Shown: positions 18,506 to 27,807 of the stretch, in pieces
Layout of the letters: each line of letters opens with the position of its first letter
Numbering within the stretch: position 1 is the stretch's first letter
NCBI RefSeq assembly: GCF_900143085.1
Contig: NZ_FRCZ01000001.1
Span: 930,001 to 994,000, forward strand
Length of the DNA: 64,000 bases
Origin: Gracilibacillus kekensis
Lineage (GTDB): Bacteria; Bacillota; Bacilli; Bacillales; Amphibacillaceae
Direction of reading: 5' to 3'
Position numbers and translations under genes: made by a program
The notes under the pieces: model-generated
Seen by the model: the letters and a program-made list of their open reading frames with translations, nothing else
The model's database searches: none
What the model was told of the DNA's origin: nothing

Positions 18506-18533
18506 ATTGTATCAGAGTCCGCTGATATGACAA
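18506..18533 (-). promoter_or_regulatory. Sigma-A promoter of the two-component operon
   Basis: Minus strand: -35 TTGTCA (18533-18528), a 16-bp spacer and -10 TACAAT (18511-18506), about 60 bp before the kinase start. Confidence 0.6.
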
Positions 18534-18567
18534 GTTAATGAATAAAAAAATACACACATACACAAAA

Positions 18568-18593
18568 ATACCTACAGAAATTATTCTGTAGGA
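18568..18593 (-). terminator. Terminator downstream of the FAH-family gene
   Basis: CCTACAG and CTGTAGG pair across an 8-nt loop. On the minus strand the stem is followed by TATTTTTG. It ends the transcript of the FAH-family gene and perhaps of the ABC operon. Confidence 0.6.
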
Positions 18594-18685
18594 TAAATAG
18601 AATTACTATTTGAAGTAGTGAATTTTACATTTGTTCGAGTGCTTCAAATTTTTTCTGTTGTAGATTTTTTTACCACTTTAGTTAA

Positions 18686-19603
18686 CTATACGTTTACCAC
18701 TTTATTTTCAAGCGTTCCGATTTTTTCAATTTCCAATGTTACTTGGTCTCCATCATTTAAAAGCGCTGGTGGATTCATGGCGAATCCGACACCACCTGGT
18801 GTACCAGTCAAAATCATATCACCGGGCTCAAGCGCCATAATGTTCGATATAAATTCGATCAGAAAAGGTATATCGAAAATTAATTGCTCAGTATTTGAAG
18901 ACTGTCTTTGTTCCCCGTTTACATAGGAACGAACCCGTAAATGACTTGGATCAGAGATTTCTGAAGTGGTCACTAACCAAGGACCAACGGGAGTAGTATG
19001 ATCTAATGATTTACCCTGCAACCATTGTGGTGTACGTTTCTGCAGATCCCTCGCTGAAATATCGTTACCAATCGTGTATCCAGCAATATAGTCAAGTGCA
19101 TTCTCTTTTTTTACTTTTGCAGCCTTTTTACCGATGACAACGGTAAGTTCTACTTCGTAATCTAACTTTTCCGTCACAGTTGACTTATGGATGTCATCTT
19201 CCGGGCCGATTAAAGCATTATTAAACTTTGAAAACAAAACTGGATACTCAGGTAAGTCCCCACCCATCTCTTTAACATGATCCGCATAATTTGTTCCAAT
19301 ACATATAATTTTCGAAGGATTCGGAATGGGAGTCTCCAAAATAACTTCTGTTCTTTGGAATGAAATATGCTCAGGCGGATTCTGAAGTCGGCTAAACAAA
19401 CGCTCTAATGTCATAATATTGGCATTAGCATTTAGGTAAAATTCATTTGGATCCGCCGGTAATAATGTACCAGCCTCGTTAGAATCGATGTGATTAGCTA
19501 CAAATTCATGTACCTTATGTACATCAACAATTTTTTCACCTTTCAGGATCCCAATCCGATTTTGTGCAAACGGATACTTCAAACGATAATTGACTAACTT
19601 CAT
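18686..19603 (-). CDS. Fumarylacetoacetate hydrolase family protein
   Basis: 305 aa. The FAH-fold C-terminal domain starts near residue 95: ICIGTNYADHVKEMG, then FSKFNNALIGPEDDI and the metal-binding acidic residues of LDYEVELTVVIGKKA, with the late signature MILTGTPGGVGFAMNPP. Members cleave or decarboxylate beta-diketo acids or 2-oxo-acids in aromatic or sugar-acid catabolism. A distinct N-terminal cap of about 90 residues is present. It lies 59 bp downstream of an amino-acid ABC ATPase gene on the same strand and may be co-transcribed. The exact substrate cannot be assigned. Confidence 0.88.
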   Translation of the reverse strand: MKLVNYRLKYPFAQNRIGILKGEKIVDVHKVHEFVANHIDSNEAGTLLPADPNEFYLNANANIMTLERLFSRLQNPPEHISFQRTEVILETPIPNPSKIICIGTNYADHVKEMGGDLPEYPVLFSKFNNALIGPEDDIHKSTVTEKLDYEVELTVVIGKKAAKVKKENALDYIAGYTIGNDISARDLQKRTPQWLQGKSLDHTTPVGPWLVTTSEISDPSHLRVRSYVNGEQRQSSNTEQLIFDIPFLIEFISNIMALEPGDMILTGTPGGVGFAMNPPALLNDGDQVTLEIEKIGTLENKVVNV

Positions 19604-19662
19604 TGGTAGAACCCTCCCTTATTTAATACTGCTAGTTTAACATAGAATGGGCTAACTGAAAG

Positions 19663-20385
19663 TTATAACACTTTACTTAAAAAAGCTTTCGTTCGCTGAT
19701 GTTGTGGGTCATCAAATAACTGGTTCGGCTCATTTTCCTCCACTATATAACCCTCATCCATAAAAATTACACGATCTCCTACTTCTTTTGCAAAGCCCAT
19801 TTCATGCGTAACCACCACCATGGTCATTCCTTCTTCGGCCAATTGCTTCATTACTTCTAATACTTCTCCAACCATTTCAGGATCCAATGCAGACGTTGGT
19901 TCGTCAAACAACATCACTTTAGGTTCCATTCCTAATGCACGCGCAATCGCCACCCTTTGTTTTTGTCCACCAGATAACGATTCAGGATAGGCATTTGCTT
20001 TTTCCAACAAACCCACTTTTTTTAATAAATCTTTTGCTTTTTGTTCTGCATCCGTTTTATTCCATTTTTTAACTGTGATGATTGGCAATGTTATATTTTC
20101 GATTACAGTTTTATGTGGGAAAAGATTAAATTGTTGAAAAACCATACCAACTTCAGCCCGCAATTTATTTATATCCACTTTCTTATCCGTCAATTCTACC
20201 CCGTCTATCATTACTGTTCCATCCGTTACTGGTTCAATAAGATTTAAGCATCTGAGAAAGGTCGATTTACCAGATCCCGATGGACCAATAACTACAACAA
20301 CTTCTTTTTGATTAATATCTGCGTTTATATCCTTTAATACTTCTAAATCACCGAAGGATTTTTTTAAATGTTTAACTGAAATCAT
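19663..20385 (-). CDS. Polar amino acid ABC transporter, ATP-binding protein
   Basis: 240 aa, the size of GlnQ/HisP ATPases. Walker [10 protein letters not shown] (about residue 34), Q-loop [10 protein letters not shown], signature LSGGQKQR, Walker [14 protein letters not shown] and the switch histidine in [10 protein letters not shown] are all present. It overlaps the permease gene by 4 bp (ATGA). It energises the importer made by the two preceding genes. Substrate is likely an amino acid; which one is not evident. Confidence 0.95.
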   Translation of the reverse strand: MISVKHLKKSFGDLEVLKDINADINQKEVVVVIGPSGSGKSTFLRCLNLIEPVTDGTVMIDGVELTDKKVDINKLRAEVGMVFQQFNLFPHKTVIENITLPIITVKKWNKTDAEQKAKDLLKKVGLLEKANAYPESLSGGQKQRVAIARALGMEPKVMLFDEPTSALDPEMVGEVLEVMKQLAEEGMTMVVVTHEMGFAKEVGDRVIFMDEGYIVEENEPNQLFDDPQHQRTKAFLSKVL

Positions 20386-21038
20386 TTGACATCAAACCTT
20401 CTTTCCATATAATTCAATAAGTAAGTCAAACTTAGTGTTAGTACTAAATAGACAAGTGCGACCATTAAATATGGTTCCCAAACCCTTAAGTATTGTCCAG
20501 ATGCCGCTCTCCCCCAATAAAGTAGCTCTTGCGCTGCAATCATCGCACCTAAAGAAGAATCCTTTAATAATACGATAAACTCATTGCCTAATGGTGGAAT
20601 CGAGCGTTTAAAAGCTTGAGGTAAAAGGACATGACGCATAACTTGTATTTTATTCATCCCTAATGAATGGGCCGCTTCTGCTTGACCTTTGTCAATCGAT
20701 TGTAAACCGGCACGAAAGATTTCTGCTACATATGCAGAAGAATTCAATGATAATGTAACCATCACGGACAGGACTGGAGTTGTTGATCCTAGTATAGATG
20801 GTAATACCGCATAATGAAATAAAAATAACTGCACTAACAAAGGGGTACCCCTTAAAAAGTTAATGTACCAGACAAATGGCAATCTTACAAAAACAAAAGG
20901 GGACATCTTTCCTAACGCAATGAAGAAGCCCAGGATACAGCCCATTATAACCCCAACAACTGACATTAAGATAGTCAATCCCATACCTTCCATAAAGAAT
21001 GGAAAATACTCGACAATAATATCAAACCTAAAATCCAT
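20382..21038 (-). CDS. Polar amino acid ABC transporter permease
   Basis: 218 aa with about five membrane helices and the HisM/GlnP signature: [20 protein letters not shown], then [19 protein letters not shown] and [21 protein letters not shown]. The EAA loop contacts the ATPase encoded next. A single permease gene implies a homodimer. It lies about 230 bp downstream of the binding-protein gene; a terminator-like hairpin in between probably lowers its expression relative to the binding protein. Confidence 0.94.
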   Translation of the reverse strand: MDFRFDIIVEYFPFFMEGMGLTILMSVVGVIMGCILGFFIALGKMSPFVFVRLPFVWYINFLRGTPLLVQLFLFHYAVLPSILGSTTPVLSVMVTLSLNSSAYVAEIFRAGLQSIDKGQAEAAHSLGMNKIQVMRHVLLPQAFKRSIPPLGNEFIVLLKDSSLGAMIAAQELLYWGRAASGQYLRVWEPYLMVALVYLVLTLSLTYLLNYMERRFDVK

Positions 21039-21202
21039 GTTGTTTTCTCCCTTCTTACTTATACTTTGCTATTCGCTACCCTATTTTATACTCTTTAAAC
21101 GATACTATAGAGTGAGACATTAATCTCCGTTTATCCTCAACTTGATTCACTTGAAACTTTTCGTTAAGGGTATTATGGACCGTAATAACTTTAACAAAAA
21201 CG

Positions 21203-21231
21203 AAAAGCGTAACGAAGTCGCTACGCTTTGT
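21203..21231 (-). terminator. Attenuating terminator between binding protein and permease genes
   Basis: Minus strand: AAGCGTA and TACGCTT pair across a 10-nt loop, followed by TTCGTTTTT. Partial read-through would give more binding protein than permease, a common arrangement. Confidence 0.6.
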
Positions 21232-21272
21232 GATTTATATGTTTCTTACGGAACTAACCTCTCACATGTTTT

Positions 21273-22085
21273 CTATTTAGTTAGTACATCTGTGTCTGGC
21301 TCTGCTCCAAACCATTCTTGATAAATTTCAGAATAAGTTCCGTTTTCGATAACTGTTTGTAGTGCGCTATTAATATCCTCTTTCACTTCACTATCTTTAG
21401 GGAACATGATACCGTAAAATTCAGATTCAAATGTGTCAGGATCTGTGATCATTTCAACATTCGCTTCCGGATTATTCTCGACATATTCATCAGCGACTAC
21501 GTTATCCGTTACTACAGCATCAACATCTCCCGATTGCAGGGACATAAGTGCTAATGTATTGGAATCGTATTTTGAAATATTCTCATGATTTTTCCCTAAA
21601 ATCTTTTCCACAGCTTCAGCCCCTGTTGTACCTGATTGTACCCCGACTTTTAGGTCTTTAATATCTTCACCACTAGTAATCCCTTCTCCTTCTCGGAAAA
21701 CTACTTTATGGGTTGATTCAAAATAAGCAGATGAAAAATCATACGTTTCTTTACGTTCCTCATTTACCGTAATTCCAGCAATCGCAAGGTCTGCTTCTCC
21801 TTTTTCAACAGAAAGTAACATCGCGTCCCAGCCAACGTTTTCTATTTGATAATCATAGCCTGCTTCGCCCATCACTGCTTCTAATAAATCAATATCAAAT
21901 CCTGTTAATTCACCTTTATCCAAATAGGTAAACGGCATAAAACCCGCTTCGGTTACTACAGATAGTGTTGGTTTATCACCTGAACCGTTCGTTCCTTCTG
22001 TTTGCTCCTGGTCATCACTAGTTCCACACGCTGCTAAAATAGCTAAAAGGAAAATCAGTAATCCCTTCGTCATTAATTTATTCAT
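21273..22085 (-). CDS. Amino acid ABC transporter substrate-binding lipoprotein
   Basis: 270 aa. A lipoprotein signal peptide with lipobox LLAILAACG (Cys about residue 20) precedes an acidic linker and an SBP_bac_3 domain. The domain shows GFMPFTYLDKGELTGFDIDL, GWDAMLLSVEKGEADLAIAG and VGVQSGTTGAEAVE. Surface-anchored receptor of a polar amino-acid importer. First gene of the operon with the permease and ATPase. The acidic linker and surface fit an alkaliphile or halophile, but that is inference. Ligand not assignable. Confidence 0.94.
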   Translation of the reverse strand: MNKLMTKGLLIFLLAILAACGTSDDQEQTEGTNGSGDKPTLSVVTEAGFMPFTYLDKGELTGFDIDLLEAVMGEAGYDYQIENVGWDAMLLSVEKGEADLAIAGITVNEERKETYDFSSAYFESTHKVVFREGEGITSGEDIKDLKVGVQSGTTGAEAVEKILGKNHENISKYDSNTLALMSLQSGDVDAVVTDNVVADEYVENNPEANVEMITDPDTFESEFYGIMFPKDSEVKEDINSALQTVIENGTYSEIYQEWFGAEPDTDVLTK

Positions 22086-22308
22086 AAATATTCACTCCAA
22101 ATTTATATTTATACATTTTGCATTCATTATGATATAGCATGAAACACTTTAATTCAATAGATTTTATTGAAGTTTTTATATTGCGATTATTCTGAATATT
22201 TGGATTACCATTTGCTCTTCGCCTTTCCTGTCTCCGAGTTACATTTTTATGCAGACCTGAGGTACAAAAAAAGAAGGAGTATAATTAATATCTCTCTCTT
22301 TTTTATCC

Positions 22309-23214
22309 TCATACTAAAATCAGTAACAATATCGGCAGTGTGATTATACTTAATAAGGTAGAAATCAGAGTGACGCTTGAGACATAGCCTGGCCTTGAAC
22401 CAAATTGCAATGCATACATCGTTGTATTGGCAGCAGTCGGCATGGCCGCCATCACAATTAAGATATCTTTTACCATGCCATCGAGCGGTAATGGTAAGGT
22501 TAAAAAATATGCAATGATTGGAGCCAGTATTAATCGAAAGGTAACTGCTAAAGATACGCGACCAACTTCTACATCACTTAACTTAATTTGCGCCAGTTGC
22601 ATTCCAAGTACAATCATAATTGTTGGTATTGTTGCATCTGCTACCATATCAACGGCTGTCATCATTTGATCATTCATATGTATGCCAAGTAAATTAAGAA
22701 TAATCCCTAAAATAGCTCCATATATAATCGGTACTCTGATAACATCTTTTAGAGGTGAAATCCGTACCGGGCGTCCTTGTGCCCCACCTTTTGCCGCAAA
22801 ATAGATACCTACTGTACACATGATCAATGTTTGTAACACCATTAGTATGATTGCATAGTGAAACCCCTCTTCACCAAAAACCAGTAAAACCAGTGGTGCA
22901 CCATAATTACCATTATTCATAAATACCGAAGCAAGAATATAACTACTCTTTACAGACTGATCCCATTTTCTAAAATATCCTATCATATAAGCAAGCAGCA
23001 AACTGATCATTGATAATGCTAATAAGAAACTGCCCAAATAGAGGTAATCCATATTCAGGTCGTTATGATAAAATGTCCTAAAAGCTAAAAACGGGGACAT
23101 TAAATACAACGTCACCGTGGAAATTGGCTTTATATCTATTCTTAAAAATTTTATCCCGATATAACCAATTGCAAAAATACTGAAGATTGGAATCAATACT
23201 CCGATAAATCCCAT
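22309..23214 (-). CDS. AEC-family transporter (auxin efflux carrier superfamily)
   Basis: 301 aa with about ten membrane helices in two five-helix repeats. The N-terminal GFIGVLIPIFSIFAIGYIG, the mid-protein VFMNNGNYGAPLVLLVFGEEG and the C-terminal MAAMPTAANTTMYALQFGSRPG are hallmarks of this family. In bacteria it includes malate/malonate and other organic-acid carriers. Convergent or parallel neighbours give no substrate clue. A weak A/T-rich hairpin at about 22268-22308 may terminate it. Confidence 0.88.
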   Translation of the reverse strand: MGFIGVLIPIFSIFAIGYIGIKFLRIDIKPISTVTLYLMSPFLAFRTFYHNDLNMDYLYLGSFLLALSMISLLLAYMIGYFRKWDQSVKSSYILASVFMNNGNYGAPLVLLVFGEEGFHYAIILMVLQTLIMCTVGIYFAAKGGAQGRPVRISPLKDVIRVPIIYGAILGIILNLLGIHMNDQMMTAVDMVADATIPTIMIVLGMQLAQIKLSDVEVGRVSLAVTFRLILAPIIAYFLTLPLPLDGMVKDILIVMAAMPTAANTTMYALQFGSRPGYVSSVTLISTLLSIITLPILLLILV

Positions 23215-23233
23215 TATTTATCACCTGTTTATA

Positions 23234-24385
23234 TTAAGATTTTCCGAATGGAAGCCAATGATAAATTAACATCATTAGTGTTCCAATGGTTGTTAATATT
23301 CCCATAAATAAATATAACGATGAACCTCCCAGGCTGTCCATAATCACTCCACCGATAAGCGAGCCAATAATTCCGGAGATTCCAAAAAAAGTGGAGACAA
23401 ATACTAAGTGACCCGTTGATTGTAACATTTTCGGAATAATGCGGGTGACATACTGGAACGCGGTTAAGTAAAATACACCAAATGTCAGTCCGTGTAAAAA
23501 TTGCAATGCCACAATCAACGTCGGGTCATCAAAAACAGCATAGAAATACCATCGAATCGAATACAAAATACCAGCTCCAATGATGAAAATGAGTGGATGA
23601 TACTTTCGAAACCATAATCCTGCTGTTGCAAAAACGACCGCTTCACTGGCAACACCCGCAAACCAGGCAAACCCGATTAAATCCTCTGACCCTCCGAGTG
23701 AAGCGATATAAATACCAATAAAACTATCATTAGCACGGTGGGAAATGGTAATAAGTGTTATTAGTATTAAAAAGATAACAAAAGGTTTTTTCTTAACAAG
23801 TAAACCAATATCTTTAAATTGAATAGGCGGGGTTTCCACTTTCACGTCGACCAACCGTGTGCTGACAATAAAAGCTGCGACAGCTAAGACTAAATAGGGC
23901 CAAACAATGAATTGAATACCTACATTAGATAAAATTGCCCCTACTGTTAATGATGATGTTGCAAAACCGATCGATCCCCAAGTTCGTATTGAACCAAAGG
24001 AAATTCCCAGTTGATCGGCTCTTCTTTGGGATAAACTGTCTCCCAACGCCCCAATTGGAGCAGCAAAGAAAAAGAAAGTAGCTCCAAACGTTAATAATAA
24101 CGGTAATGTATCCATTTGCAGAAAGACTAAACTACTAATTATAAGTCCAATTAAACATAACATCAGTATTTTTTTTACTGTTTGATACTTATCACTGGCA
24201 TATCCCCAAAGCGGTTGAGAGAATATTGCAACAAATGGCCCAATTGCCATTACCCAGCCAATTTCGGTTCCGTTCAGACCTTTGAATTGCAGGTATAAAG
24301 GTAAGAAACTAACGATTATTGTATTTGCTCCATGAAAGCAAAATAAGAGCATTTTTAACGGTACAGTAGATTCTCCTCGTGCCAC
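23234..24385 (-). CDS. MFS transporter (MFS_1-like / LacY-nucleoside symporter type)
   Basis: 383 aa, 12 membrane helices, GTG start. The opening PLKMLLFCFHGANTIIVSFLPLYLQ and GLNGTEIGWVMAIGPFVAIFSQPLWGYASDK match the MFS_1_like family, as in uncharacterised Bacillus transporters. SFGSIRTWGSIGFA near residue 130 is the repeated loop motif. It is 19 bp upstream of the AEC transporter gene on the same strand, so the two may be co-transcribed. Substrate unknown; sugars or nucleosides are family possibilities. Confidence 0.85.
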   Translation of the reverse strand: MARGESTVPLKMLLFCFHGANTIIVSFLPLYLQFKGLNGTEIGWVMAIGPFVAIFSQPLWGYASDKYQTVKKILMLCLIGLIISSLVFLQMDTLPLLLTFGATFFFFAAPIGALGDSLSQRRADQLGISFGSIRTWGSIGFATSSLTVGAILSNVGIQFIVWPYLVLAVAAFIVSTRLVDVKVETPPIQFKDIGLLVKKKPFVIFLILITLITISHRANDSFIGIYIASLGGSEDLIGFAWFAGVASEAVVFATAGLWFRKYHPLIFIIGAGILYSIRWYFYAVFDDPTLIVALQFLHGLTFGVFYLTAFQYVTRIIPKMLQSTGHLVFVSTFFGISGIIGSLIGGVIMDSLGGSSLYLFMGILTTIGTLMMLIYHWLPFGKS

Positions 24386-24477
24386 CCAGATCGCTCCCTT
24401 CTCAAGTTGTACTGATAACTGTCAATTATAGAACTTATTAGTAAGAAAAGAAAGCCGTATGATTAAACAATAGACAT

Positions 24478-24596
24478 AAACTGCGAAGAAAACTGTTGTA
24501 ACTTTACTAGCCAAAGTAGTAATTTTGAAACTTTTTATTTACTAGTCATCCGCTCCGGTTGTTACACAGAAGCTTCATTCAAAATTACCATTACAA
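24478..24596. repeat. Deleted remnant of the palindromic element
   Basis: CTAGCCAAAGTAGTAATTTT and the later CATCCGCTCCGG are the inverted counterpart of the right arm of copy B (AAAATTACCACTTTGGCTAA and CCGGAGCGGATG). An AAACTGCGA end is retained at 24478. The central hairpin is missing. The rest of the 250-bp gap holds only the terminator below. Confidence 0.6.
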
Positions 24597-24632
24597 AAAG
24601 GGATTAACCGGTTTGATGGTTAATCCCTTTTT
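24595..24632. terminator. Bidirectional terminator of the CAP-domain gene
   Basis: AAAAAGGGATTAACC pairs with GGTTAATCCCTTTTT around an 8-nt loop, ending 4 bases from the stop codon of the gene at 24636. Confidence 0.85.
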
Positions 24633-24635
24633 CGT

Positions 24636-25406
24636 TTATTTCTTGATAAATAGTTGTGTCCAATAGTTTCCGTCTGAGGTATACCCTACACCTATATGTG
24701 TAACTTCAGCGTCTAGCAGGTTTTTACGGTGACCTTCACTATTCAACCAACCTTGCACGACAGACTCGGGTGATTGTTGACCTGCAGCGATATTCTCGGA
24801 AGCCTTTGTATAGTCTACTCCAAACTGCTTTAACATATCAAATGGTGAACCATAAGTAGGCGAAGTATGAGAAAAATAATTATTCTCTGCCATATCCTCT
24901 GACTTTGTCTGAGCAACATCTGCAAGTCTTTTATCTAAATTCAGTTCCTGTGCTCCATTTTCACTTCTAGCCTCATTTGTTAACTCAATTACCTTTTGCC
25001 TAAATTGATCTAACGACTCTTCACCAGATGACGGTGTTTGATTATTTTGCTCCTGATTGGCACTCTCTTGATTTTGTTGATTTTGTCGATTTGGTGGTTG
25101 TTGCTTACCTTGTGAACCCTCTTGCCCTTGTTGGTCTGATGGTGGATTCGTTTGATCGTTTCCATCACCTTGGCGGAACCATTGATTTGGGTTGGCATCT
25201 TCAAAAATATTTTGTTCCCTTCCTGGATTAACCGGAACTTGAATGCGTTCTTCCCTCATCTCTTGATTCCTGCCACTATTATCACCACCAAAGCTGACAT
25301 TCTCTGGTTGTATGTTCTCATCCTCCGGTTCTAAAGAGGATTCATTACACCCTATTAACAGACTAAACATTACAAATAAAATAAGATATTTGTACACTTG
25401 TATCAC
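24636..25406 (-). CDS. CAP/SCP-domain lipoprotein (YkwD-like)
   Basis: 256 aa. The signal peptide has lipobox SLLIGC (Cys 20). A low-complexity Q/N/G/P-rich linker of about 100 residues follows, then a C-terminal CAP domain (about 135-256). That domain shows VIELTNEARSENGAQELNLD, NNYFSHTSPTYGSPFDML, ENIAAGQQSPESVVQGWLNS and the final GHRKNLLDAEVTHIGVGY. This is the conserved His/Glu cavity of bacterial SCP/PR1 proteins. It should be anchored outside the membrane. Bacillus relatives are YkwD and the spore-associated SafA/YrkD-type CAP proteins; the function is not known. Confidence 0.88.
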   Translation of the reverse strand: MIQVYKYLILFVMFSLLIGCNESSLEPEDENIQPENVSFGGDNSGRNQEMREERIQVPVNPGREQNIFEDANPNQWFRQGDGNDQTNPPSDQQGQEGSQGKQQPPNRQNQQNQESANQEQNNQTPSSGEESLDQFRQKVIELTNEARSENGAQELNLDKRLADVAQTKSEDMAENNYFSHTSPTYGSPFDMLKQFGVDYTKASENIAAGQQSPESVVQGWLNSEGHRKNLLDAEVTHIGVGYTSDGNYWTQLFIKK

Positions 25407-25459
25407 CTCTAGGATTTATTTTTTTTCCTGTAGGTTTACTATGTACGAAACATATTTTT

Positions 25460-26443
25460 TTATTCGACAATTTCATTGATATTGATGACTCTTTTTTCGG
25501 CAATGGACTTCTCTGCTGCAAGAGCTACTTTAAAGGAGCGCCAGCCATCTTCATAATCGGAAAGAATCTTCGAACGATCGCCTGTCTCGACTGCATGAAT
25601 AAACGCTTTTGATTCGTTTAAATAAGGGTTTTCTTTGGCGTTAAAGCGTTCGACCTTATCCACTTTTTTCATTTCTAAATGACCCATTCTCCATTCGATC
25701 ATACTCGTATCGGTATGTACCTGGATACCAACATCACCTAATCCATCTGGCATCACAGAGGTGTTGCTTACTTGCACAATCAGACCATTCTCTAATGTTA
25801 AAATAAATAGACCGACATCTGCCACAGTAACGGAAGAATCAGCTTCTGCGGTTACTGCATTTACTTCTTGGGCATAAACAGATTGGATCTCACCAAATAA
25901 ATAACGTATCAAATCCACTATGTGTGTTGTTTGTTCATTGAACTGTCCTCCTGATTGCTCTTGGTTTTTCCACCAATAAACACCAGGCATCGATCCCATC
26001 CATTTTCCAGAAACAGCTCCGACTTTTTGGTCCCTTAACAATTCTTTGAATGTAGCAATAATATCTGCATAACGGAAATGATACCCAACAGAAGTCAGGT
26101 GATTATTTTCTAAGACCTTCTGTTTGGTCTCACGAACCTTCTCTTCCTTCACCCCAAGAGGTTTTTCCACTAAAAACGGGATATTATGTTCAATTAATGT
26201 GGCTTCGTAATTATCATGTCCCATTGGAGGAACACATATATATACTGCATCTAATTGTTCATGTTTGATCATTGCTTCTAAGCTATCATATCCTTTGGTC
26301 CCTGGATAATCTTGTGCAAATGCTTCTGCTTTTTCCTGGCTGGAACCTACAAACCCTACCACTTGTAAATTATTCAATTCATTTAAAATGTTTACATGAT
26401 GCTTGGTAAATCCACCTGTTCCAATAAAGCCAACATTAACCAT
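25460..26443 (-). CDS. Gfo/Idh/MocA-family oxidoreductase
   Basis: About 327 aa from ATG 26443, which has GGGGAGTGAAAG; longer readings run into the upstream gene. The NAD(P) Rossmann fold begins VNVGFIGTGGFTKHH. The catalytic-lysine motif is FLVEKPLGV (about residue 97), and the C-terminal alpha/beta domain contains GYHFRYADIIATFKELLRD. Members oxidise or reduce sugars, inositols or related polyols. It is 14 bp downstream of a MATE exporter, suggesting one transcript. Substrate not assignable. Confidence 0.88.
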   Translation of the reverse strand: MVNVGFIGTGGFTKHHVNILNELNNLQVVGFVGSSQEKAEAFAQDYPGTKGYDSLEAMIKHEQLDAVYICVPPMGHDNYEATLIEHNIPFLVEKPLGVKEEKVRETKQKVLENNHLTSVGYHFRYADIIATFKELLRDQKVGAVSGKWMGSMPGVYWWKNQEQSGGQFNEQTTHIVDLIRYLFGEIQSVYAQEVNAVTAEADSSVTVADVGLFILTLENGLIVQVSNTSVMPDGLGDVGIQVHTDTSMIEWRMGHLEMKKVDKVERFNAKENPYLNESKAFIHAVETGDRSKILSDYEDGWRSFKVALAAEKSIAEKRVININEIVE

Positions 26444-26457
26444 ATCTTTCACTCCCC

Positions 26458-27798
26458 TTAATCTGAAAAAATTTTCTTCTCTCGCCACTTGCCATATCGA
26501 TAATATAAAAACGCTATCACACTACTTATCATAAAGCTTACACCAATTCCATAAGCAATTCCATCTTCACCCATTATCTCAGAAAAAAGATAGGCAAGCG
26601 GATAACGAAGTAGCCAAAACGAGATCAAATTAAGTATGAGTACTTGATACATTGCACCTGATGCACGGACAATTCCATTTAAAACAAAGTTGATGCCCAG
26701 AAATGGGTAAAAGAATGCGATGATTAGCAGATATTGCGCACCAAATTTTACTGCAGCTTGTTCTTGAATAAATAATCGAATGCCAAACTCTGCAAAAAAG
26801 ACAATAAGACATGCAAAAACAAGCATTACCACAGTATTATACAGCACACCATAAGTGGCTATTTTTTTCACGCGTGCCCACTGCCCAACACCAATGTTTT
26901 GGCCTGCCATACTGTTTACCGTTGCACCCAATGCGTGTGCAGGTAACAAAAACAAGCTATCCAGACGTTGGGCAGCACTGTATCCAGCCACAGCTGCTTC
27001 ACCGTGAGAAGTAACAACACTGATGATAGCTGCAGCTCCAGCAGAAATCACCGCCATCTGTAATCCAGAAGGGATACCGAGATTTAAAATTAACTTTACT
27101 TCACTCCAGGCAGGAATTGTTGGCCACTTTATTGGGATTAATTTTTTACGAATTACAAAGGCTATACCATATATAAAAGAAAAACCTTGCGATAATATGG
27201 TCGCTATTGCTGCACCTTGTACACCAAGGTTAAAAACCGAAATAAGTATTGGATCCAATACAATATTCAGCAAAACCGCAATAGCAACAAACTTTAGAGG
27301 TGTTTTACTATCACCTACAGCCCGTAAAGCAGTACTGATAAAGTTATAACCTACTAAAAATATAATCCCAGCTGCATTGATCCTTAAATAAACAACAGCA
27401 TCTGTCATCATAGCTTCAGGTGTTCCCAATAGTGTTAGTACGGTTGAAGCGAATAAAAACCCCAAAACCCCCATCATCACTGCCAGAACTGATAAGGTAA
27501 CAACAAAAGCATTTACATACGTTTGAAGCCCTTGTTCATTGCTTCTCCCTTTTTGTTGAGATAAGACGGTTAATGTCGTATTATTCATCCCAATGATGAA
27601 AGACAATATCGTAAATATAACTGTTCCTGATACTGCTACAGATCCTAATGCATTAGCTCCTAGCAGATTTCCAACCCACAGGCTGTCGATAAATTGATAG
27701 GACACTTGCAATAATTGCGCGAACATAATTGGGGTAGAAAAATAAAATAAATCTTTCCATATGCTTCCTTGTGTGAAATCACGCTGTCTTTTCAACAA
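26458..27798 (-). CDS. MATE-family multidrug/sodium antiporter
   Basis: 446 aa with about 12 helices in two homologous halves. MatE features: FSTPIMFAQLLQVSYQFIDS, WVGNLLGANALGSVAVSG, LRAVGDSKTPLKFVA (first half) and GAAAIISVVTSHGEAAVAGY, VNSMAGQNIGVGQWARVKK (second half). The start is TTG (TTG-TTG-AAA) with GGGGGAG upstream; the first ATG would delete helix 1. Exports cationic compounds in exchange for Na+ or H+. Followed by the oxidoreductase gene. Confidence 0.92.
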   Translation of the reverse strand: MLKRQRDFTQGSIWKDLFYFSTPIMFAQLLQVSYQFIDSLWVGNLLGANALGSVAVSGTVIFTILSFIIGMNNTTLTVLSQQKGRSNEQGLQTYVNAFVVTLSVLAVMMGVLGFLFASTVLTLLGTPEAMMTDAVVYLRINAAGIIFLVGYNFISTALRAVGDSKTPLKFVAIAVLLNIVLDPILISVFNLGVQGAAIATILSQGFSFIYGIAFVIRKKLIPIKWPTIPAWSEVKLILNLGIPSGLQMAVISAGAAAIISVVTSHGEAAVAGYSAAQRLDSLFLLPAHALGATVNSMAGQNIGVGQWARVKKIATYGVLYNTVVMLVFACLIVFFAEFGIRLFIQEQAAVKFGAQYLLIIAFFYPFLGINFVLNGIVRASGAMYQVLILNLISFWLLRYPLAYLFSEIMGEDGIAYGIGVSFMISSVIAFLYYRYGKWREKKIFSD

Positions 27799-27807
27799 AA
27801 GCTCCCC

